This document shows positions 7,421 through 15,300 of a DNA stretch of 16,346 nt, piece after piece. Numbering within the stretch: the first letter of the stretch is position 1; each line of letters starts with the position of its first letter. The notes beneath the pieces were generated by a model. It ran no database searches, was not told the origin of the DNA, and was given only the letters and a program-made list of their open reading frames with translations. The DNA is from Bacteroidales bacterium UBA3684 (GTDB lineage: Bacteria > Bacteroidota > Bacteroidia > Bacteroidales > P3), in contig DFIZ01000050.1 in NCBI GenBank assembly GCA_002372855.1, forward strand, positions 1 through 16,346, in the 5' to 3' direction. Made by a program: the position numbers and the translations under genes.

Positions 7421-8183
7421 TATTGTCGGCTCCGGCAATGTAGCCACACACCTTGCCCTGGCCCTTCATGCCGCCGGACACACCATCCGGCAGGTTCTCT
7501 CGCGCCAGTACGACCACGCCGCTCTCCTGGCACGACGGGTAGGGGCAACCCCCATCGTGGGAGCGGCACGCCTCGACGACAAGGCCGATGTCTATCTGCT
7601 GGCCACCGGCGACGACGCCCTCTACGACCTTGCCCTCGACCTGCCCTCCCTCGCCGACAAACTTTTCCTCCACACCTCAGGCAGCACCCCCGCCGATGTG
7701 CTCAAACGCCTCTCGCGCCACTACGGTGTCGTGTGGTCGCCACAAACTTTTGTGCGCGACATCGCCATGGACTACTCCCGCCTGCCCCTCTGCATCGAGG
7801 GCAACACCCCCGCCACCGAAGCCCGAATCGAGGAACTCTTCTCCTCGGTAAGCAACAATATCTACCACCTCAACTTCGAACAGCGTCGCTGGGCCCACCT
7901 CTCGGCCGTATTCGTCAGCAACTTCGGCAACTCCATCAACGCGCTGGCCCAGGAGATTGCCTTCAACCACGGCATCGAGTTCTCCATGCTGCGCACCCTG
8001 GCCGAAAGCACGTTGAAGAAAATGGACTACGGCTCCCTCTGGCCCCAGCAGACGGGGCCCGCCGCCCGTCACGACCAAAAGACCATCGACGCCCAACGCC
8101 GCCTCCTGGCCGACGACCCGCGCCTGCTGCAGCTCTACGACCTCATGACCGACCTCATACAATCGCACGACGAACCATGCTGA
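7401..8183 (+). CDS. Rossmann-like and DUF2520 domain protein
   Basis: A 260-residue two-domain protein. The N-terminal Rossmann fold has the nucleotide-binding loop GSGNVA (10-15) at the end of the first beta strand and HTSGS (91-95) in the position typical of the family. The C-terminal all-helical DUF2520 domain carries TGPAARHD (218-225), the family signature. The architecture resembles NADP-dependent dehydrogenases of the F420-oxidoreductase/ProC type, but no substrate is established. The start is TTG at 7401, inside the preceding gene; no upstream ATG fits, and this start puts the first strand KKTNISIVGSG exactly at the N terminus. The stop TGA (8181-8183) overlaps the TatD start ATGCTGA. 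Confidence 0.9.
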   Translation: MKKTNISIVGSGNVATHLALALHAAGHTIRQVLSRQYDHAALLARRVGATPIVGAARLDDKADVYLLATGDDALYDLALDLPSLADKLFLHTSGSTPADVLKRLSRHYGVVWSPQTFVRDIAMDYSRLPLCIEGNTPATEARIEELFSSVSNNIYHLNFEQRRWAHLSAVFVSNFGNSINALAQEIAFNHGIEFSMLRTLAESTLKKMDYGSLWPQQTGPAARHDQKTIDAQRRLLADDPRLLQLYDLMTDLIQSHDEPC

Positions 8184-8950
8184 CCTTCGTCGACACCCAC
8201 TGCCACCTCTACGACGAGGCCTTCGACAACGACCGTCCCGAAGCCGTCGGCCGTGCCCTCGGGGCCGGTGTATCCACCATGCTCCTGCCGGACATCGACT
8301 CCGCCTCCACACCGCACCTCGATGCCCTCCAGGCCACCTACCCCGACCATTTCCGTTCCATGGCAGGCCTGCACCCCACCTCGGTCAAAGAAGACTACGA
8401 GCATGAACTCGGACTGGTGAGGCAGCGGCTGGACCAGGCATCGCACTTCATCGCCGTCGGCGAGATAGGCCTCGATTTCTACTGGGACCGCACCTTCGAA
8501 GCCCAGCAGGTCGACGCCCTGCGGCGCCAACTCCTGTGGGCCGTGGAGCTGGACCTCCCCGTATGCCTGCACATCCGCAAGGCCCACAACGAGGTCTTCG
8601 CCCTCCTGCGCGAACTGAACCGTCCCGCCTGGCGCGGTGTCATGCACTGTTTCGGCGGCAGCCTCCAGGAAGCCAAACGCGCCATAGAGCTTGGCTTCCA
8701 CCTCGGCATCGGCGGCGTGGTCACCTTCAAGAACGCCACCATGGCCGACGTCGCCAAAACAGTCCCCCTCGACCGCCTGCTGCTCGAAACCGACGCCCCC
8801 TACCTCAGCCCCGTGCCCCACCGCGGCCAGCGAAACGAGAGCGCCTACATCCCACTGATAGCACAACGCATCGCCGACCTCCGGGGCATCAGCCTCGACG
8901 AGGTGGCCGAGGTCACCACCTCCTCGGCCAAAGAACTTTTCAACCTGTAA
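8177..8950 (+). CDS. TatD-family metal-dependent hydrolase (putative DNase)
   Basis: A 257-residue TIM-barrel amidohydrolase of normal family length. Metal ligands expected for TatD are present: HCH (His8, His10) near the N terminus, Glu96 in GEIGLDFY (95-102), His132 in CLHIRKA, His157 in MHCFGG and Asp206 in ETDAPYL (204-210). Characterised members cut DNA ends or act in nucleic acid repair; a different phosphoesterase substrate remains possible. The reading frame stays open far upstream (to 7733), but that part is a shadow of the DUF2520 gene. The ATG at 8177 gives the canonical FVDTHCHLYDEAFD opening and overlaps the DUF2520 stop by 7 bp. No clear terminator follows. Confidence 0.94.
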   Translation: MLTFVDTHCHLYDEAFDNDRPEAVGRALGAGVSTMLLPDIDSASTPHLDALQATYPDHFRSMAGLHPTSVKEDYEHELGLVRQRLDQASHFIAVGEIGLDFYWDRTFEAQQVDALRRQLLWAVELDLPVCLHIRKAHNEVFALLRELNRPAWRGVMHCFGGSLQEAKRAIELGFHLGIGGVVTFKNATMADVAKTVPLDRLLLETDAPYLSPVPHRGQRNESAYIPLIAQRIADLRGISLDEVAEVTTSSAKELFNL

Positions 8951-9077
8951 AAAAAATTCCATAAAAGCGACAAAATGCCAAATGCCGCCCGGCACGCACG
9001 TCCAAAACATGGATTGTCGCATGTAAAACACTGTGAATAACAGGACTGAAACACATACAATGTCCTTACCATCCCCC

Positions 9078-9110
9078 TACCAACTCCTTACCAACTCCTT
9101 ACCAACTCCT
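9078..9110 (+). repeat. Three tandem copies of an 11-bp unit
   Basis: TACCAACTCCT occurs at 9078-9088, 9089-9099 and 9100-9110 without mismatch, and is followed by a partial copy (ACCAC). It lies about 260-290 bp upstream of the adhesin ATG. Direct repeats in such a position could be protein-binding iterons or slippage-prone DNA. The core CAACTCCT resembles the reverse complement of the heptads (TAACTCC). Confidence 0.9.
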
Positions 9111-9123
9111 ACCACAGTAGGAG
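9106..9123 (+). other. Perfect hairpin (7-bp stem, 4-nt loop)
   Basis: CTCCTAC (9106-9112) and GTAGGAG (9117-9123) are exact reverse complements around a CACA loop. No T-run follows, so it is not a standard rho-independent terminator. It overlaps the last 11-bp repeat unit and may be part of the same regulatory structure. Confidence 0.55.
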
Positions 9124-9371
9124 ATGGCAGGGTGAAAACAGGGCCTTCCGAGAGGTGAAAATGACAAATGACACCTTTGTATCTTTCCTGCGAATACAAC
9201 ATTTTCCAAAAAAAACACATGTATTGTAGTTTTTCCGTTTTTCGATACGTTATTAATGGTGTAAGTTCGAGACTGCCCATTTGCGGACAAACATATTTTT
9301 TAACCCAAATAAGAAACAAGATGAAATAAAACAACATAATAAAATCATTTAACAAACAAAAAAACTTTTTT

Positions 9372-12300
9372 ATGACAAAACACAAATTGAAGACCGCCCT
9401 GCTGGCAGTACTGTTGTTGCTGCCTGTGGGGCTTCGTGCCCAGCAGACGCTGACCGTCTGCGACAGCACAGCGACCAGCTCGTACGTCCCCATGTACGGG
9501 TATTACAACGATTCGCGTTTCCACAACGAGTTTGTCTATCCGGCACGCATGCTGACAGACATGGTGGGAGGCACCATCACGGAGATTACCTTCTACTCGC
9601 AGACCGCTAGCGAGAGCTGGAATTCGCCACTGACGCTGACCATCGACGAGGTGGACGACACCACCTACGACTCCTACAACGCCCCCTTCAAGGCCACCGA
9701 CAACGCACAGTTGTCGTGGAGCGGCAGCTGCACCGTGACGAACGGCCAGTGGGTCATCACCCTCGACGATCCCTACGTCTACACCGGCGGCAACCTGCTG
9801 ATCAGCGTGCGCAACACCGCCACCGGCTCGGGATGCCCCTACAGCTACTTCTTCGGCGTGAGCACCGGCTCAATCAACTATGCCGGCTACCGCAACGGTG
9901 GCAGCGACTTCGACCTGCTGACCATCACCTCGCGCCTGACCTTCCTGCCCAAGGCCACCTTCAGCTACACCGCCGGCGGTGGCGCCATCTGCTACCGTCC
10001 GCGCAACATCGTGGCCACCGCCATCGACAGCACCGAGGCCACCATCCTCTGGTCCGACGTGGCCGACGGCTACGTCTACGAGTGGGACAACACCCCCTTC
10101 ACCCCCGGCACGGGCCTGCACAACGCCGGCACCACCACCGACACCTCCCTCTACCTGAGCGGCCTCATGCCCTCCACCGTCTACTACGTCTACCTCCGCT
10201 CCAACTGCGCCGGTGGCGACACCAGCAGCTGGGCCTCCTTCTCTTTCCGCACCGCCTGCGGCATTGTGTCTTCCAGCGCCATGCCCTTCGCCGAGGACTT
10301 CACCAACTGGACCACCGGTTCCTCCTACTTCGACCCCTGCTGGACCAAGATCAACACCGGCTCGCGCTATCCTGAATACCCCTACGCCTCCACCAACACC
10401 AACCCCGCCGGCACGTCGAGCGACAAATGCCTCAACTTCTACCCCGACAACGTGGGCGGCCAGTATGCCGTCATGCCCCGCATGGAAAATCTTAGCGGCA
10501 TGATGGTCAGCTTCTACGTCAAAGGCAGCTCCAACGGCACCCTCGGCGTGGGCCTGATGAGCGACCCCTCCGACACCTCCACCTACACGCAGAAACTCAC
10601 CGTCGCCTCCATCCCGTCGAGCAGCAACTGGACCTACTACGAGGTGCAGTTCGGCGACAACGTGGAACAGCAGTACATCGCCTTCCGCGGCACCGTCAAC
10701 AACTCCTACGGCTACAGCATCTATGTCGACGACATCATGGTGAAAGCCGCGCCCAACTGCCCGCGTCCCACCGCCATCGCCATGCGCAACATCATGCCCA
10801 CGTCGGCCGAACTCTTCGTGGCCGACAGCAACGAATACCCCGAGTACATCGTCGAGCTCTTCTCCGGCAACACCCGCCTGGACAGCGTCGTCATCAACGA
10901 CAGCGTCAACACCTACAGCACCCTCACCGCCAACACTGAATACATGGTGCGCGTAACGCCCCTCTGCAGCGACGGCAACTTCCATACCCCCCTCACCACC
11001 CTCTTCCGCACTCCCTGCACCGGCATCGAGCACGACAGCCTGCCCTGGACCGAGGACTTCGAGAGCTACCCTGCCGCCTCCTATGCCAGCACCTCCAGCG
11101 TTTTCAACAATTCCTGCTGGAATATCCTCGATCGCTACAGCTCCTCCTACCCCTATGTAACCAACAGCAGCTCCTACGTGCACAACGGTAGCCAGGCCCT
11201 GGTTCTCTATGGGACCTCTACAACCCACGACGTTGTGGTTCTGCCCTACTTTGTCGACCCCGTCGCCAACCTGATGCTTTCCTTCTGGACCAGCACTTCC
11301 AACACCAGCGCCTATGTCGAGTTGGGTGTCGTGAACAACCCCAACGACGCCAGCACCTTCGTGCCGGTGCAGGAGTGCCGTCCCACGGCCACCAACCTCT
11401 ACCAGCAGTTTGAGTCCACCTTCAGCGGCCTCAACGGCTACATCGCCTTGCGCTACAACGGCAGCTACAACAATGTCTACATCGACGACATCACCGTCCA
11501 GGAGGTGCCCAGCTGCGTGCGTCCCAGCGGCGCCACCGTCAGCGACGTGACCACCACCAGCGCCACCGTCACCATCCTCGACCCCAACGAGACGGGCCAC
11601 TACTACATGGTCATCGGCACCGACAGCACCGAAGTCTTCGGCTCCGAAGCCTACCTGACCGACCTCCTGCCGGGCCAGTTCTACAGCCTGCGTCTCTACA
11701 CCGTCTGCGATGACACCGTCCTCGGCCCCACCGCCTTCAGCTTCAGCACCAGCCTTGAAGCCACCACACTGCCCTACACCACCGGCTTCGAGGTGGACGA
11801 GGACAGCCTCTGGACCCTCGTCAACGGCACCAACGCCTGGACCCTCGGCAGCGCCGCCCACAACAGCGGCAGCCGCAGCCTCTACATCAGCAACGACGGC
11901 TCCGCCAACGCCTACTCCACCGGCACCGCATGCTTCTCCTACGCCATCCGTGCCTTCCAGATCGACGAGGCCGGCTCCTATGCCTACAGCTTCGACTGGC
12001 TGGGCGACGGCGAAAGCAACTACGACTACCTCCGCGCCTGGTTCGCTCCCGGCACCTCGCTGCCCGCTGCCAACGCCGCACCCGACGGCGTCAGCTCCAG
12101 CTACAACTTCAGCAGCATGACGCCCGCTGGCTGGGTCGACCTCGGCAACGGCCTCATGAACGACGCCACCACCTGGCAGACCAAGAGCGGCGACTTCAAC
12201 ATCGCCACCCCCGGCACCTACTATATGATCTTCATGTGGGCCAACGACGGCGGTGCAGGCAACCAGCCCGCCGGCGCCATCGACAACGTCCAGCTCATGG

Positions 12301-15300
12301 CCCTGAGCTGCAACCGTCCCACCAACCTCGCCCTCGACACGGTCACCGAGAACAGCATCCTCTTCCACTGGACCGGCGATGCCTCCTCCTACGACGTCAG
12401 CATCAATGGCGAGCACTTCACCACCAGCGACACCTTCTACCTGGCCGAGAACCTGTCGAGCAACACGGCCTATAGCGTTGCCGTCAGCGCCATCTGCGGC
12501 GGCGACCTCTCCATGTCCGCCACTGCCACCTTCCGCACCGCTTGCGGCGCCATCGCCACCCTGCCCTGGACGGAGAACTTCGACTCCTTCGGCGAGTACT
12601 TCACCAACTATGCCTCCGCCATGGTCGGCACCAAGCCCGTGTGCTTCGACTTCATCGCCCAGTCGAGCAGCGCCTACATGAGCCTCTCCGACAACTCCTA
12701 CCGCTACGGCACCAGCGGCTACAGCCTCCTCTTCTACCCCGGCACCAACTATGCCAAGAACATCCTCGTGCTGCCCACGTTCGCCGACGACATCAGCGGC
12801 ATGGAGCTCTCCTTCCAGACCCGTCCCGAAGGCACCAGCGCCTACACCGGTTCCCTGCAGGTGGGCTACATCACCGATGTTACCGACAGCACCACCTTCG
12901 TAGTCGTGGAGAGCTACAACTACAGCGACTTCAACAACGCCTACGAGTCCCGCAACGTCACCTTCGCCAATGCCCCCAGCGGTGCCCGCATGGCCTTCCG
13001 CCACAGCGCCGGCAACGCCTCCAACTACTACTGGTTCATCGACGAGCTTGACGTCCACGAGGCCCCCCTGTGCCAGCGTCCCGTCGCCGTCAGCGTCTCC
13101 GACATCGACACCACCACCGCCGTCATGCACATCGACGACCCCGCCGAAAACGGCAGCTACCGCTATGTGCTCAGCCACACCGGCGCCAACGGCACGGTGA
13201 ACGACACCCTCTACACCACCGACACTGTCACCACCCTCACCGGTCTGCAGCACAGCACGCCCTACACCCTTACCGTGGCCGCCGTCTGCTCCGACATGTC
13301 GGTGACCTCCTCGGTCTCCACCTCCTTCACCACCGAGTGCGCCCCCGAGGCCATACCCTTCGCCTTCACCCCGGCCCAGATGCTCGCCGTGCAGGCCAGC
13401 GGCTTCACCACCTGCTGGAGCTTCAGCAGCTTCTACCGCAACAGCAACAACGGCGTGGGCTACGTCTACTCCTACACCAACGGCGGCACCTTCCAGCTGC
13501 CCGCCCTCAACGTGGAGTCCACCGACTTCACCAACCTCCAGCTCCGCACCCATGTCGCCACCACCTATGCCAACAATACGTTCCGCGTGGGTGTGAACGA
13601 GGGCACGGGCATCGTCTGGCTCGACACCATCGCCCTCGAGCAGAACGCCACCTACACCTCCGGCACTGAATACGTCATCCCGCTGACCTCCTACTCCGGC
13701 AACGGCAACCAGGTCGTCGTGGGCACCCTGACCACCAACTCGGTCTACTTCCTCGACTTCTACGTCGAACCCCTCGACGACTGCGCCATGGTGAGCGACA
13801 TCGTCATGAGCAACATCGACGCCGACGAGGCCACCCTCAGCTGGGTGAGCAACGGCACCGAGAGCGAGTGGATGGTCGTTGTCAACGGCACCGACACCCT
13901 CACCGCCACCACCAACCCCTACACACTCACCGGCCTCAGCGCCAACACCGCCTACAACGTCAGCGTCAGCGCCCTCTGCGCCGCCGGCGACACCTCGCGC
14001 ACGGTCAGCGTCAACTTCCGCACCCCCTGCGTCGCCATCGAAACCCTGCCCTGGACGGAGAACTTCGACTCCTACACTGGCGATAGCTACGCCTCCGCCA
14101 CCAGCCGCTTCGACGACCCCTGCTGGACCATCCTCAACCGCTACACCGGCTACGGCAGCACCTCCAACTACCCCTACATCTACAACTCCTCCTCCTACGC
14201 CCACAGCGGCACCAACAGCCTCAACTTCTACGGCTCCTCCAACCCCGCCACGGTGATGGCCCTGCCCAAGTTCGCCGACAGCCTCAGCACCCTGATGTTC
14301 TCCTTCTGGATGAACGCCTACAGCACCTACGCCGTCGAAGTGGGCTACATGACCAACCCCTCCGACGCCAACAGCTTCGTCGCCGTGCAGACCGTCCACC
14401 CCACCACGAGCTATAGCTACGAATACCATGAGGTGCTCTTCCCCGCCGCCGCCAACGGCCACATAGCCCTGCGCTACGCCTACTCCTACAGCGGCAGCAG
14501 CATCTACCTCGACGACTTCACGGTCGACCACGTGCCCTCCTGCGCACGTCCCAGCTCCGTGGAGGTGACCGACATCACCGCCAACAGCGCCACCGTCACC
14601 GTCGCCGACCCCAACAACGCCAACCACTACCGACTCATCCTCGTCTCCGGCGGCGTGCAGGTCGACAGCGTCGACATCACCGCCAACACCTACACCTACA
14701 CCTCCCTGGCCCCCTCGTCCAGCTTCTCCCTCAGCGTGAGCACCCTCTGCGACGACGGCACCGCCACCATGCCTGTCAGCACCAACTTCTCCACGCCCTG
14801 CGTGCCCGTCACCGTCCTGCCCTGGAGCGAGGACTTCGACGCCATCCCCGCAGGCTACAACCGCCTCTACACCGACACCAGCTCCTACCTCAACTGCTGG
14901 AACCTCTACACCGGTGCCTACGACAGCGCCTCCAACACCGCCACCCTCACTCCCGCCACCTTCGACGTCTTCGCCGCCGTCAACTACGCCACCGCCTTCG
15001 ACTCCTCGATGCACCTGCGCGTGAACATCTACGGCGATAACGTCCACCGCTGGCTCGTCACCCCCAGCATCGTCCTCGGCACGGGCAGCACCCTCTCCTT
15101 CAACTACGCCCTGACGCAGTACAACAACAATAACGCCATCACCGAGGCCGGCGACGACGACCGCTTCCTCGTCCTCGTCACCACCAACGGCGGCACCACC
15201 TGGACCCCCGTCAAGACCTGGGGCCACGGCAGCGGCTACGACTTCGAATACCGCAACGCCTCCTCCACCGGCGACTCCGTCAGCATCGACCTCAGCGCCT

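Larger units (their letters stand above)
8951..9371. other. 421-bp gene-free region ahead of the giant adhesin gene
   Basis: No credible ORF on either strand. From left to right it holds an A-rich run after the TatD stop, an 11-bp tandem repeat (9078-9110), a 7-bp-stem hairpin (9106-9123), and an AT-rich leader that becomes almost free of G and C in its last 70 bases (9302-9371). That leader, ending in A-rich DNA before the ATG, is typical of well-translated Bacteroidota genes. No perfect TTTG-19-TAnnTTTG promoter is present. The nearest matches are TATCTTTC at 9180-9187 and TAAGTTCG at 9262-9269, neither with a convincing -33 box, so the adhesin promoter is unassigned and may use another sigma factor or an activator. 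Confidence 0.7.

Noticed and set aside
7733..8176. N-terminal extension of the TatD reading frame
   Set aside because: The extension overlaps the DUF2520 gene and is Arg/His/Pro-rich shadow sequence; the real start at 8177 gives the canonical TatD N terminus.
8983..8994. Small hairpin TGCCG-CC-CGGCA after TatD as a terminator
   Set aside because: Five-bp stem, two-nt loop and no following T-run; too weak to call.
9078..9123. CRISPR-like array
   Set aside because: Units are 11 bp, directly abutting with no spacers, and there are no cas genes.
9180..9187. TATCTTTC as the adhesin -7 promoter box
   Set aside because: The last base deviates from TAnnTTTG and no TTTG lies 19-20 nt upstream (the sequence there is GAAA).
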